From assembly GCA_002964805.2 (NCBI GenBank), contig PUDQ02000001.1, forward strand, positions 3,806,001 through 3,870,000: DNA of 64,000 nt, in the 5' to 3' direction. Of this stretch, positions 48,656 to 60,126 are shown one piece after another; within the stretch, counting starts at the first letter, position 1, and each line of letters opens with the position of its first letter. The notes under the pieces are model-generated. The model was not told where the DNA came from. It saw only the letters and a program-made list of their open reading frames with translations, and made no database searches. A program made the position numbers and the translations under genes. Source of the stretch: Trametes villosa (taxonomy: Eukaryota > Basidiomycota > Agaricomycetes > Polyporales > Polyporaceae).

Positions 48656-49454
48656 ATCGAGGCGGGATTTGAATGGAGGGTCGGACAAGAGCAGGGTCCC
48701 GAAGGTGGTGTGAAACAAGGCTTTACGCAGCAAATACGCGTGCAGCGTCCGTCGTGAAGTGCTCCGAGAGCTATCGGTGAAGTGGCCTGGACAGCGGACT
48801 CGGAGAAGTCGCGCGCAGCTCGATGCTTCGGAAGTTCCAATCCAGAAGTTGAGCAGACAGCCGTTTCACACAGCAAATCTTCGTCCTGGGTTTCAAGATG
48901 ATACGTCGTCAAGCAGCCTAGCAAGTCCAGCAGCAGGAATGAACGCGAGAGTGAGGTGGAGGTCAGTGCACAACGCCGCCGACGACCCGGTGGCGGGGAT
49001 CGCCTCGGACGTAAGCGCCGGCGGGACCGTGACACCATCAAAGTGCGCCGTGACGTACCGCACCGGAAAGGGAAGCGCTCCGTTCCTGGGTTGTACGTCC
49101 ACTGCCGCCGCCGTCGCCGTTACGCCGTGTGATTTACATACATAGCAGCCCATCTCATCGGGTTCTCTTCTTGCGACTCGAGCTTCGTGCGACTCCATCG
49201 GACCTAGCGCTGTATTCATCGGCCGAAACGTCCTGTGAGTGCAGTCAAGGGCGCATATAAGAACCGCTGAGCAGCGTTGGGACTGCAACTTGAAGCTGCA
49301 AGCTCGAGTCGACTCCCAATCCCATAGCACTCGCGGCCAACAAAATCGCTCTTGAATCTCTTCGAAATCTGATCCCAAACCTCATTCCGGTAAGCAAACG
49401 ACCACCTCCCCGCTAGATACCCAGTTCTCATAACGCGTGTCTCAGCAAACTAAA
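48656..49454. other. Divergent spacer with the first copy of a duplicated promoter
   Basis: No gene seen. It holds the RhoGAP promoter on the left. From about 49120 it resembles the promoter of the second methyltransferase. A likely 5'-leader intron lies at 49390-49445. Confidence 0.55.
49120..49275 (+). promoter_or_regulatory. Promoter block of methyltransferase copy 1
   Basis: Shares ordered words with 52443-52600: CGTGTGATTTA, CTCATC.GGTTCTC, CATCGGCCGAA (49217-49227) and GGCGCATATAAG, whose CATATAAG TATA box is at 49254-49261, then ACCGCTGAGCA. The palindromic core CGGCCG is a candidate binding site for a zinc-cluster regulator, which is inference. Confidence 0.65.
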
Positions 49455-50273
49455 ATGTCGAAGGCTGCAGTCTACACCCACGGCCACCACGAGTCCGTCC
49501 TGCGCTCGCACTCATGGCGCACGGCAAAGAACTCGGCGGCATATCTCATCCCATACCTCAAATCCGAAATGACCCTCCTCGACATCGGCTGCGGCCCCGG
49601 GACCATCTCCGCCGACTTCGCCGCCCTCCTCCCCCAGGGGCACGTCACCGGCCTGGAAGTCCCCAACTCTGACGTCGTGAACAAGGCCTGAGCGTATGCC
49701 GCCGAACGAGGCCTTCTCAATATCACATTTACCACTGGGGACGCCCTCGCCCTCCCATTCCCCGACAACGCCTTCGACGTCGTACACGCGCACCAGGTCC
49801 TAGAGCACGTCGGCGACCCAGTCCAGATGCTGAAGGAGATGCGTCGGGTCGCCAAGCCCGGCGGGATTGTCGCGTCGCGCGAGGCCGACTTCGACTGCAT
49901 GGCGTGGTACCCCGAGAGCGAGGGGCTCGAGGACTGGCGCCAGGGCTACATCAAGGTCGCGCGCGCGAACGGCGGCGAGCCGATCGCGGGGCGGCGCCTG
50001 CACGTCTGGGCGAAGGCGGCTGGGTTCTCGCGCGAGAGCATGACGCTGTCCGTGGGGACGTGGTGCTACAGCACCCCGGCGGAGCGCGAGTTCTGGGGCG
50101 GGTTGTGGGCGGACCGCACGATCTCGTCCAACTACGCGACGAGTGCGATGAAGCACGGGGTTCACGACGAGGAGGGGCTAAAGGGCGTGTCGGAAGCGTG
50201 GCGCCAGTGGGTCGCTGACGAGGATGGTTGGTACACTGTGATGCACGGAGAGCTGGTTGCGCGGGTCGAGTGA
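49455..50273 (+). pseudogene. SAM-dependent methyltransferase copy 1, broken by one nonsense codon
   Basis: A 273-codon frame identical in length to the intact copy at 52811-53629, but codon 79 (49689-49691) is TGA where the other copy has CGG (Arg). The rest of the frame is open to the same final ARVE stop. A class I methyltransferase fold is clear: SAM-binding LLDIGCGPGTISADFAALLP, then FDVVHAHQVLEHVGDP and MRRVAKPGG. The stop truncates the protein after motif I, so the copy should be inactive unless the base is a sequencing error. CGA to TGA is a single C-to-T change at a CpG. No intron removes it: no GT/AG pair brackets the site in frame. A leader intron precedes the ATG as in the intact copy. 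Confidence 0.8.
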
Positions 50274-52442
50274 ATCTAGCTGCGCACTTCGAAGGACTGT
50301 CACCGACTGCAGCTTTGCTTGTACCGCTACGTACCTGGTTGTACTATATTCGCGCCGCAGCAAATCCAGGGTTCCTTGAGTGTACCAGCCCTCGGTCTGA
50401 CCATTTCAACACGGTAGTCTCACACGCAGACGAGGTCCTGCCGCTAGATGAGGCCACCACCACCGCAGGAGAGTGTCGGAGAAGCAGCGCAAGGTCGCAG
50501 GAAACGATGGTGAGGCGGCTCGCCTGAGAGTTCTTGACGATGCTGAGGAGCCACGGCGGGCACGTAGCCTAGTATAGAGCGTCGGGTTTGGGCGCAAGGA
50601 CGGAACGCGCGCAGAGCACATTTGCGAGATAGGCTGAACGGTGTGGGTGTCGGATGTCGGGGGCGCGGCAGCTTGTCGTCCAGAGCAGTAGCATCCGAGT
50701 CGCTTAACTGAGCAACACAGGTGGAAGACCGATAGTACGAGACGCAGCGAAGATAGTTGCGAGTCGGTAACGGTGCCGGGAGCTCCCTGCGACGATGGCA
50801 CGTTGAATTGCGATCGAACGTAACTAGCAAGGTGCTCGCCCCAGGTCCCAGAGAAGATGTCGCCAGTAGAGAGACGGCCAACGAGAACCGAGTAGACGGT
50901 AAGCACCATTGACGCGAGCAGCCTGCGACGACCAGAGAGCGCGCAAGCCACAGCCAGCCAGAGGTCCGAGAGAATAGCACGCGAGCCCCAGAGACGACGA
51001 GCCACCAAGACGTAGCCAAGTAGCGCAGGGGCGAGAGAGCAGGCAGGAAAAGGTGCAGGCTGCAGCCGTGGCGAGTCCACGTCCGGCGAGACCTTAAGAG
51101 GCACGTCTTGCGTTGACACCTAGGCGAGAAGCTCCGAGAGCGTACGGGGGCCGCGCCTCGCATGCACGCGCGAAGGAGGGCTCTTCGTCGGCGACCCCCG
51201 CGTTCAGTGTGTTGCGAGTTTGAGGGTAAACATAGGAGCGGTGTGTGAATGAGCGTGAATGCGCACCTTGGGGTGTGAGCCCTGCGCCTGAGTCCTGAGT
51301 CCTGAGCGACGCCGCGTTCGGAGGTACGCGACGTTGCAGCATCAAGCTGAACCCCTGCAATTGTCAGGAGGAAAACGCGGGGAAAGGAGATTAGGCGCAT
51401 GCTGGTTTCCCCCTCCCGCGAGGGAGAGGTACTTATCCCGAGGACCACGGAAAGGTCTGCGCCAGGACAGATCGCTCGCGCAATCCGCCCTCCCTCGAGA
51501 GAAAAATAGCGAGAGAAGAAGACAGGAAGAATATCCCCCCTTCCTCTCCCGCTAGCACACCAGGCCACAGTATTCCCATTAGCACACCGGCAAACATCGC
51601 AAGACTCCAGGTCACCGAGCAGGACGCATCAAAATGCAACACACCGAGAGTGCCAGCAATCCCCTCGCTGCAGGCAAGGGGCTCGCGAAGCCTCAGGCTG
51701 GTCGCAGATTGTGCGCCTGTGGGTGGTCTCGTACTATTCAGGCGGATGCGATTCGCCCAGTACCGCCACCACTCGCGAGCACGGTGGCATAGTACGGGTG
51801 AAACGCTCCCTGCCATCCTAGTACAAGACCACAGTCGGCTCCCGAGAGTCCATTGATGTCCGGGGTGCAGACAGGAATAGATGCAACCTGATGTGCGAGA
51901 AAGTAGGCGCAGGCCCCACGAAGAGGAGGAAAAAAAAGAAGGGAGGGGACTCACCAGGAGCACGGACATCTAAGAACGATAAGGTATGAGCCATGTGTAG
52001 ACGAGCGAGGGGAGGAAGTGGCATACCTTGAGAGGGCGAGTAGAGGATGATCCGGAGACAGACCGGTAGACACAGCTGAGGACTGCGGGTACACAGTGCG
52101 GGGAGAGCGAAGCAGAGGATGGGGGTACGAAGGAAAGAGCAGTCGGGGGGGTAAGCGCGATTTTGTAGGCCCCGCGGCGGCGGACGTTCGAACTGTCCGC
52201 CGCGGTCAGCCTCGCGCGCCAAACCCCGCCAAACTCGAGTCGCGCGCGAGCACGTGACCGCGATGTCGGGCGAAGCGAACAAACCTCGCAGAAGCCAACG
52301 TCGGGCCGAAAGAGGCTGACGGTAAGTGCTGTGGCAAGCCTTCTACGACTCGGACGCTCCTCCCCAAATATTCTGAAGGCGCGTTCAACGTTCAGGGCTC
52401 GGAGAGCCCAGCGCCATGCGTATGACCGGTGACCACCCCCGC
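50274..52442. other. 2.2 kb between the methyltransferase copies, no confident gene
   Basis: From 50280 to about 50400 the sequence resembles the 3' flank of the second copy (TACCTGGTTGTAC in both). The remainder is pyrimidine-rich on the minus strand. A minus-strand fragment with good splice signals reads MSVLL (51969-51955), a GTGAGT...CATCAG intron, then VASIPVCTPDINGLSGADC, but I could not extend it into a complete gene. Frames of up to 374 codons on the minus strand show no domain. Confidence 0.5.
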
Positions 52443-52600
52443 TACGTCGTGTGATTTAGTAGCAGTTCTTCGTCCAGGCTCATCAGGTTCTCTCCCTGTG
52501 ACTCGACTTCCGTGAGACGCTTTCGGACTAAGGTACTGTACTCATCGGCCGAAGGTTCCTGTGAGTGCAACGCAGGGCGCATATAAGGACCGCTGAGCAC
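52443..52600 (+). promoter_or_regulatory. Promoter block of methyltransferase copy 2
   Basis: Second copy of the block seen at 49120-49275. CTCATCGGCCGAA lies at 52541-52553 and the CATATAAG TATA box at 52580-52587, about 225 bp before the ATG; a leader intron (52737-52801) shortens the mature leader. Confidence 0.65.
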
Positions 52601-52810
52601 AGCGAGTTCAGGCAAGGAGTGCACTGAGCTTTACGGGCAGCCGCCTCTTCGCGACTTCACGCCACCAACGACTATTTCACGATCCCAGAAATTCTGCTCT
52701 CACACTTCTGCGTTGTTCCTTCGCAGACTGACCCCAGTAAGCAGATCCCCCGACTGTCTGCTTGTTTCAAGAATTTTATCTTTTTGCTACATGGCTCACA
52801 GCCGACCGGA

Positions 52811-53629
52811 ATGTCACAAGAAGCAGTCTACGCACACGGCCACCAGGGTTCCATCCTACGCTTGCACTCATGGCGCACGGCGGAGAACTCGGCGGCGTAC
52901 CTCATTCCATACCTCCAACCCAACATGACCCTTCTCGACATCGGCTGTGGACCTGGGAGCATCACTGCCGACTTCGCCGCCCTCCTCTCAGAGGGTCATG
53001 CCACCGGACTGGAAGTCCCCGACTCGGACGTCGTCGACAAGGCTCGGGCATACGCCGCCGAGCGAGGCATCACCAACAGCACCTTCACCACCGGAAGCGC
53101 CCTCGCCCTCCCATTTCCCGACGCCACCTTCGACGTCGTACACGCCCACCAGGTCCTCCAACACGTCGGCGACCCTGTCCAGATGCTGAAGGAGATGCGC
53201 CGGGTGGCCAAACCCGGTGGGTACGTGGCGGCGCGCGAGGCGGACTTCAACGGCATGGCGTGGTACCCCGAGAGCGAGGGGCTCGAGGACTGGCGCCAGG
53301 GCTACATGAAGATCGCGCGGGCGAACGGCGGCGAGCCGATCGTGGGGCGGCGGTTGCACGTCTGGGCGAAGGCGGCCGGGTTCACGCGCGACAGCATGAC
53401 GCTCTCCGCAGGGACATGGTGCTACAGCTCTCCGGGGGAGCGCGAGTTTTGGGGCGGCGTGTGGGCGGACCATCTGATCACGTCCGGCTACGCGACGAGT
53501 GCTATCGAGCATGGCGTCTATACTGAGGAGGAGCTGAAGCGCGTATCCGACGCGTGGCGCCAGTGGGTCGCTGACGAGGACGGTTGGTTTACCGTGCTAC
53601 ACGGGGAGTTGGTCGCACGGGTTGAGTGA
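52811..53629 (+). CDS. SAM-dependent methyltransferase copy 2 (intact)
   Basis: Predicted 272 aa in one coding exon. Class I methyltransferase of the UbiE/COQ5-like type (Methyltransf_11/25 pattern): motif I LLDIGCGPGSITADFAALL, acidic loop LEVPDSDVVDKARAYA, motif II FDVVHAHQVLQHVGDP, motif III MLKEMRRVAKPGGYVA. The C-terminal half (AWYPESEGLEDWRQGY, WVADEDGWFTVLHGELVARVE) is nearly the same in both copies. The substrate is unknown; family members methylate small molecules, including quinones and secondary metabolites. The start MSQEAVYAHGHQG matches copy 1. An earlier in-frame start at 52784 is rejected because it lies in the probable leader intron. Confidence 0.88.
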   Translation: MSQEAVYAHGHQGSILRLHSWRTAENSAAYLIPYLQPNMTLLDIGCGPGSITADFAALLSEGHATGLEVPDSDVVDKARAYAAERGITNSTFTTGSALALPFPDATFDVVHAHQVLQHVGDPVQMLKEMRRVAKPGGYVAAREADFNGMAWYPESEGLEDWRQGYMKIARANGGEPIVGRRLHVWAKAAGFTRDSMTLSAGTWCYSSPGEREFWGGVWADHLITSGYATSAIEHGVYTEEELKRVSDAWRQWVADEDGWFTVLHGELVARVE

Positions 53630-54314
53630 AGCTGCCTACCAAGAACTCCTACGGACTGTAACGCTTGTACATCATGTCTAGTGCTGTTCAGTGTAGTACC
53701 TGGTTGTACCATAGTATCCTGACCGCTGCAAAAATCCAGGCTCTTTGTAAAAATACGCTATTGGCTTTATTAGACCTGCAGACAGTACGCACACCGTACG
53801 GTGGCCGACGGCCTTGCATTATGCATAGCTCCGTGTACGCGGTCGCTGTCGAACCAACCGACGAAGCACAGCGGTTGCCATATGGAGCGCCGACGACCCG
53901 CGGACCGAGTGCCGAGGGGTGCTTACCCCGTTTTAGCCGATACGGCGATGTGGTCATGGGCGCCTACGCTTGTCTGTGGCTGCAGTGGCTAGCGCGTTTT
54001 AAATAAGTATGGAGGCGTTTTGTCCGGCTTGGCTCAGGTCCCCCTTCGACCTCCTTCCATCTCCCACCTCCCCCGTCCCTCTTCTCGAGGCTTCTCCCCC
54101 TCAGCCTCAGCGGCGGCCACGACACGATCACTGGCGCACTTGCGGTGATCTACGAACCCAAAACGCTCCTCTCCACCTCCCTCGTTTTCTTCTCGGCTAA
54201 ACTCAGGCCCCACCTCATATCAGCCAGATCTCGAGGCCTCTCCGAAGACGCGCACTACTTAAGCCCCCATTCACGAGCAAAGACGTCAACGCTCCCTTTC
54301 AACGATCGCACACC
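53630..54314. other. Spacer: methyltransferase 3' flank and KHA1 promoter
   Basis: No gene seen. 53690-53745 resembles the 3' flank of methyltransferase copy 1. A weak inverted pair (AAATACGCTA near 53760 and TAGCGCGTTTT near 53990) is noted but not called. Confidence 0.5.
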
Positions 54315-57300
54315 ATGAGAGAGTTTTCAAGAACAATCCTGGATATCGCAGGGCGCGCGTTGCGAAAGAGGGAGGCCGCCGAACAGGTATGTTCCCCGAG
54401 ATGTTCATGGCCGCGCGCAAGTTCTGAGTTCACACTCGTCATACAGGGTGGCTTGTTGAGCGGTCAGGATCCCACAGCCGTCAACTTGGCAGATCCGCTG
54501 CGACTATGGATCGTGCAAGTCGGTGAGTAGCCACATACTATCGATGTTCGGCCGGTGCCAACTCTCGACAGGCGTTATCGTCCTTACGACACAGATTCTT
54601 GCCCTTGGTCTGCGCAAGATCAGGCAGCCCAAGGTTATCGCCGAAGTCATTGGCGGTATTCTCCTGGGTACGCATTCGTCCTCTGTGGAGCGCCGCACCC
54701 ACTTATCCTGTAACCTAGGTCCCACTGCATTTGGCCGGATTCCCGGCTTCACGCAACACATCTTCCCCGAAGACTCGCGCCCCTTCCTCTCGCTTGTGGC
54801 TAATATCGGCCTCTGTCTATTCCTGTTCCTTGTCGGCCTGGAAATCGATGCTGCTATAATCAAGCGCAACGCCCGGCTCTCTGTCACTGTGGCTATGGCG
54901 GGCATGTGCCTACCGTTCGGTGCGCATATCGAAATATGAACTTCGCAATCAATACTCATCCTTGTATTACAGGGTTCGGGGCCGCGCTTGCGGTCCCCCT
55001 TTACCACCAGTTCATCGACCAGAGCGTAAAGTTCACCAACTTCATGCTCTTCACCGGCGTGGCGTACTCCATCACCGCGTTCCCCGTGCTTTGCCGCATC
55101 CTCACGGAGCTGAAGCTTCTCGACACCACCGTTGGTATCGTTGTCCTCTCTGCTGGCGTCGGTAACGACATCATCGGATGGACGCTCCTCGCGCTCAGCG
55201 TGGCGCTCGTTAACGCGGGTTCTGGTCTGATGGCTCTCTGGATCCTGATGGTCTGTGTCGGCTGGACGCTATTCTTGCTGCTGGTTGTCAGGCGCGCCCT
55301 GCACTGGCTCGCGCGCCGCACTGGGTCAACCCGTGATGGCCCTACGATGTTCTTTATGACTGTTACGATGCTCCTGCTCTTCGGCTCTGCATTCTTCACA
55401 GACATCATCGGGGTACGTTGATTCTCGTGGTCGCTGGTGGTATGTCGCTGACTGTTACTTTGGGCAGGTACACGCGATCTTCGGTGCCTTCCTTGCAGGG
55501 ATCATCGTTCCACGTGAGGGTGGCTTGGCTATCGCTCTTACCGAGAAGCTGGAAGACATGGTGTCCATTATCTTCCTGCCCCTGGTACGTGGCTGATCAT
55601 AGCTACGAGGTTATACCGCGTGCTGACGATCCTTTCATCTAGTACTTCACGTTATCCGGACTATCCACGGACTTGGGGCTGCTCGATAACGGTAAGCCTT
55701 TGTGACGATACTCTGTCTGTGGAGCAACCAACTCACCTACGATCAGGCATAACATGGGGCTACACCGTTGCGATCTGCTCTTTGGCTTACATTGGCAAGT
55801 TCGGCGGATGCACCATTGCGTCACGTTGGGCGGGCTTCTCTTGGCGCGAGGCTAGCACCATCGGTTCGCTCATGAGTTGTAAGGGGTGCGTTGACTTCCA
55901 TCCTAGTTTGTGCGTCTGACTGACGTCCATCTTTAGCCTGGTCGAGCTCATCGTTCTCAATGTCGGACTCTCTGCGCACATCCTCTCCCAACGCGTCTTC
56001 TCCATGTTCGTTCTCGAGGCGCTGCTTCTTACGTTCATGACGACGCCGGCCGTCACGTTCTTGTACCCTCCGGAGATGCGCGTTCGTGCCACCGCGACAG
56101 GGGCCCCGTACGGCACGGCCACCGACGGTGCGCAAGGTCCAGAGGGGACGGCGAAACGCTCGGAAGGCTTCAATCAAGGCCGCGACGAGGACACCTCGCG
56201 CCGCTCTCGCTTCACGGTGGTGCTGGACAAGATCGAGCACCTGCCTGGAATGATGGCCCTCACGCAACTCATCCTCCCGCCCCCGCCACCGTACGCCGAC
56301 CGCGCTGCCGCGGCTAGCAGCACACTCGAGGGAAGCTCGGACATGCTCAAGATGGAGCTGTCTGGCACACCACCGCCTTCCACTCCCGCGGTTTCCATCG
56401 ACGCCATCCGCCTCATCGAGCTCTCAGACCGTACCTCGGCCGTCATGAAGGGTTCCAATACGGAGCACCTGCTCACGACGGACCCCCTCCTCGACATCTT
56501 CACGACCTTCGGCGCGCTGCACGGCGTCCCCGTCAGCAACTCGCTCGCCATCGTCACCTTCGACGACCTCGGCTCCAGCGTCTCCGAGCACGCGAAGCGG
56601 AACGACTCCCAGCTCATCCTCGTCCCCTGGCTCCCCCCGCACTACTCCATGGACTCCCCGCCCTCCCAGAGCCCGAACGCCGGCGAGCACTCGAGCTCCG
56701 CCGCCGTCACCCCGCGCGCGGGGCACATCCAGAACCCGTTCGAGGCGCTCTTCCGCGCGACGGCCGGCGGGCACGACAACACGGACGTGTCCGCGCTGCA
56801 CTCGCAGTTCGTGCGCAGCCTCTTTGCCTCCACGACGACGGACGTCGCGCTCTTCGTCGACCGGCACATGCCCGGGGGCCACAAGCTCACGCACACGGGC
56901 ACGTACCGCCTGTTCGTGCCGTTCTTTGGCGGGCCGGACGATAGGCTCGCCCTCGAGTTCGCGGTGCAGCTGTGCGCGAACCCGAAGATCAGCGCGACGG
57001 TGGTGCGCGTGACGAAGCGCGAGCTGGCCCTCGAGCCGAGCGGGTCGATGGAGAAGCAGGAGATTGCCGCGGACGAGCGGGCGGCGGAGACCCACCACAA
57101 CACGGTGCGTACACCCCTCATTTGTGCTATGCAAGTGGATGAATACTGACACGTTCCTCTGCTGGCAGATGTTCCCGGACACCGTTTACGCGCACGCGAC
57201 GACGCAGACGCGCCTCCAGTCCGAGACGGCAGACAACATCGCCTGGTCGCGCTACACGCACCCCGACGCGTCCGCCGACCCCGCGCTCGCGCCCGCGCTC

Positions 57301-57603
57301 TCGCGCATGGACTTCAGCGAGGTCGGCACGCCGGCCCCGCTGCGCTACCTCATCAAGCAGGCGCTCGGCATGTCGCGCTCCGTCGTCGACGAGCGCGGGC
57401 GGCTGCTCATCCTCACGGGGCGCTCGCGCCGCCTCGCGGTCGAGAACCACCACGAGGAGCTGAAGAGCGTGATGGAGGAGCACGGCGGCCTTGCGAACGA
57501 GGTGAAGCGCACGGTGGGCGACGTCGCGACTTCGTTGGTCGTGTCGGGCTGCCAGGCGAGTGTGATTGTCTTCCAGGCGAGCGTGTCTGCGGATCGCGAG
57601 TGA
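54315..57603 (+). CDS. KHA1: K+/H+ antiporter, KHA1-like (CPA2 family)
   Basis: Predicted 930 aa in ten exons: 54315-54386, 54447-54522, 54572-54667, 54719-54919, 54973-55412, 55468-55584, 55643-55691, 55747-55885, 55937-57104 and 57169-57603. The first 430 residues or so form the multi-helix Na+/H+ exchanger domain: VIVLTTQILALGLRKIRQPK, VIAEVIGGILLGPTAFGRIP, LFLFLVGLEID, FTGVAYSITAFPVLCRIL, LSAGVGNDIIGW (the conserved N-D pair for ion binding) and AFLAGIIVPREGG. A long soluble C-terminus follows, as in fungal Kha1 of endomembranes, which exchanges K+ for H+. It is convergent with NOP56. Confidence 0.9.
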
Positions 57604-58021
57604 GACGACTGCGTCCGCTGTCCTGCTTTCGCTTTTGTTTGTTTTTGTACAACGACCCCTCACGACCAGTCTCATCGCGCTTCCACGACACGTATACCCG
57701 TCATGACTGTCACCTGCATGTCTGCACCCACGATCGTGCGCATTTGTACCAGTAGTCTGCAACCACAGCTCGAGTAGTCTCGGTTAGCATGTGCATTGTG
57801 TATATACCTACCCAGCCACGACTTGCCTCCTGTTCTACGCAGAGCAGTAGAGCGATGTTCGTTGCATATGTATCATATTATTGCAGCTAGCATCACATAC
57901 GCATGCATAGGGGGCTGAGTGAGAGAGAGAAAGCGAGAGAGGATAGATAGCACAACAAGAGTACAGAACGAGAAGCGCCGACAATGAGGAAATGAAGTAG
58001 CAGAACGAGAGAGGGGCAAGA
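57604..58021. other. Convergent spacer, KHA1 / NOP56
   Basis: No gene seen in these 418 bp. A GAGAGAGA-type purine run lies near 57920. Confidence 0.55.
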
Positions 58022-59901
58022 TCACTCCTTGCTCTTCTTCTCCTTCTTCTCCTTCTTCTCTTTCTTCTCCTTCTTGTCCTTTTTCTCCTTCTTCGACGCA
58101 CCCTCGCCGTCCTGCAACGCGCACGAGCGAAACACATCAGCAACAGAGACACGTATCCCGCAGACACGGCGGGCTCACCTCTGCCGCCTCCTTCGCCTTG
58201 TGCTCCTTCTTCTTCTCCTTCTTGAGCGCCTTCTTCTCCTCCTTGCTCAGCTTCGCCTTCTTCTTCTTCGGCGTGCCCTCCTCCTCGCTCTCGTCGACGT
58301 CCATGTCCGCGTCCGCGCTCTTCCGCTTCTTCTTCTTGTCCTTCTTCGGCGACGGCTCGAGCAGCGGCAGTGCGGGCTCGCCACCCTTGCCCGTGCCGTC
58401 GACCTCCATCTCGTCGTCGGACGCGTCGTCGTCCTCGAGCGCGAGCGCGTCGAGCGCCTTGCGCATCGCGTCCGCGTTCTTCGACGGCGCCTCGCCCGTC
58501 TCGAAGAAGTTCAGCCGCTCCTCGACCTGCTGCCGGAGGACCTCGCCGAACTTCGCCGTCGGGTGGTCTGTGGGGCGAGGACGTTCAATGGGAGACGGCT
58601 AGGAGATAGAGGTCAGAGGGGAGCGTACCGGTGTAGCAGTCTATCCGGGACGCTATTGAGCACTTGTTGGCGAGGAAGCGGGAGATGCGGCCCTTGTACT
58701 TGGGGCCTGCCCGTCCAATGAAGGATGAGTGGTAGATGAGACCATACTACAAACGCGTCGTGAGCGGAACGAAACGAGTAGACGAGACCGGCATGAGGTA
58801 CCTTGGGCGTGTTGCCCTTGGTCTTGAGAGCACGGAACAGCGCCTTCTCGGCACCGAGAATCTGGACGGTACTTGCAGGGTACTTGCTCAGGTTCGTCAA
58901 GCTGCCTGCGTGGCTGATGAGCCGCGCGCCGATACGGTCGCCGAGCAGCGCAGTCAAGCTTGGCGCGACGTCGTTCATCTTCTCGTGCAGGTATGTCTGC
59001 AGCGACTTGCGGTACTCCGCAAGCGACACGACGCGGGTCGCGAACATGCCGACGTTAAGGATGTCAAACTCCGAAAGCGCGACACCCATCGACCCACGGG
59101 CCGCGTCAAGGATGTTCTGCGCCCGGGTCGAATCGTCCTCCAGGAGCGCAGCGAGCTCGGGGAGCTTCTCCTCCGTGAGGGTCTCCTTCGCGCCGATGAA
59201 CTGCGCGACGCGCGCGTACTCGTAGTTGTCCGGCACGATCTTGACGAGTTCCGGGAAGTGGTAGCCGTACCACTCGCGGATGCGCATCGAGAACAGGTTC
59301 ACGTCCTTGTCGAGCTGGTCGAGGAGCGAGATGGCCTGGATGATCATGTTGTCGATCCGGTTCACGTTGAACTTCAGCTTCGCGCGCGAGTACGCGTGCC
59401 CGAGCCCGAGCTGCGCCTTCGTCAGGTCCTGGTCCTGGAGGCCCTTGAGCAGCTTGGACGCGTGCTCGCGGATGCCGCGGAGGATGTCGGCCGCGACGTC
59501 CTTGTCGGCGCATTTGATGCCGGTCTCCTTGCTCAGGAGCGGCGCGAATGAAGAGTTGACCGCGAGTACTACGGACGAGCCCTTCTTCGGCTTGTGGAGG
59601 TTCAGCTCCAGCACCGAACGCAGGTAGGGGTTGACAATGTCTACGAAGCAGTGAGTTTTGCTCTTTCGTTGAGAACGCACGGCCAATGTGACATACTCTC
59701 CGAGATGTCATTCATGTTCTCCAGAGCATGCGCAGCGTTTTGGAAGGGCGCAAAGCTGACCAGGGAGACCATTTTGCTGAATTTTGAGTAATCCTCGATG
59801 GAGGCCTGGACGGCCTTGTCGAGGGCACCGACCACGTCGTGGAGCTTGACCTCGAAGACGGCATAGCCAGAGGAAGTCTCGAACAGGGCGTGCGTGGCCA
59901 T
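58022..59901 (-). CDS. NOP56: Nucleolar box C/D snoRNP protein NOP56
   Basis: Predicted 546 aa in five exons: 59901-59697, 59640-58802, 58746-58629, 58567-58179 and 58111-58022. Core scaffold of box C/D snoRNPs, which 2'-O-methylate rRNA. It starts [20 protein letters not shown] (NOP5 N-terminal domain); a coiled-coil and NOP domain follow, with [14 protein letters not shown] and [20 protein letters not shown] (RNA-binding signature), then [13 protein letters not shown] and [20 protein letters not shown]. The C-terminus has an acidic patch and ends in KKE/KKD repeats ([14 protein letters not shown]), typical of Nop56/Nop58; the N-terminus and central insertion favour Nop56. Confidence 0.93.
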
Positions 59902-59961
59902 CTTGAGCAAGCCTGCGGCGCCTAGTGTGGTAAAGTGAGAGACAGACGAGTCGCAGACGAC

Positions 59962-60126
59962 TCAGGCGGCGAGAACGACGGGCAGGACGACGAGCACGAG
60001 AACGAACGCAGCGAGGACCAAAAAGCGGCGGAAACTTTTGTGGCACGTGATGAGCGGCTGTTGGGCGTCTGCCGTGGGCGCTTCTTGTTCTGTTGCTGCG
60101 CCGGCGGACTGGCCGCAAACCTTCAT
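59962..60126 (-). CDS. Small ORF with C-terminal hydrophobic tail, or NOP56 upstream ORF
   Basis: A 54-codon frame starting MKVCGQSAGAATEQEAPTAD in a good context (GACCATGA) and ending in a hydrophobic tail (FLVLAAFVLVLVVLPVVLAA). It lies on the same strand as NOP56 and stops 60 bp before the NOP56 ATG. It could be an upstream ORF, a tiny tail-anchored protein or chance. The strong hydrophobic tail is the only reason to list it. Confidence 0.25.
   Translation of the reverse strand: MKVCGQSAGAATEQEAPTADAQQPLITCHKSFRRFLVLAAFVLVLVVLPVVLAA

Noticed and set aside
49689..49691. TGA as selenocysteine or programmed readthrough
   Set aside because: Agaricomycetes are not known to use selenocysteine broadly, the paralogue has Arg here, and the following bases are not a known readthrough context. 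A simple nonsense change is more likely.
50444..51568. 374-codon minus-strand frame between the methyltransferases
   Set aside because: Low-complexity Ser/Arg/Leu sequence with no domain and many competing frames; left as unresolved spacer.
53744..54003. Possible third MITE (AAATACGCTA and TAGCGCGTTTT as inverted ends)
   Set aside because: Similarity covers only about a dozen bases with mismatches and there is no clear target duplication.
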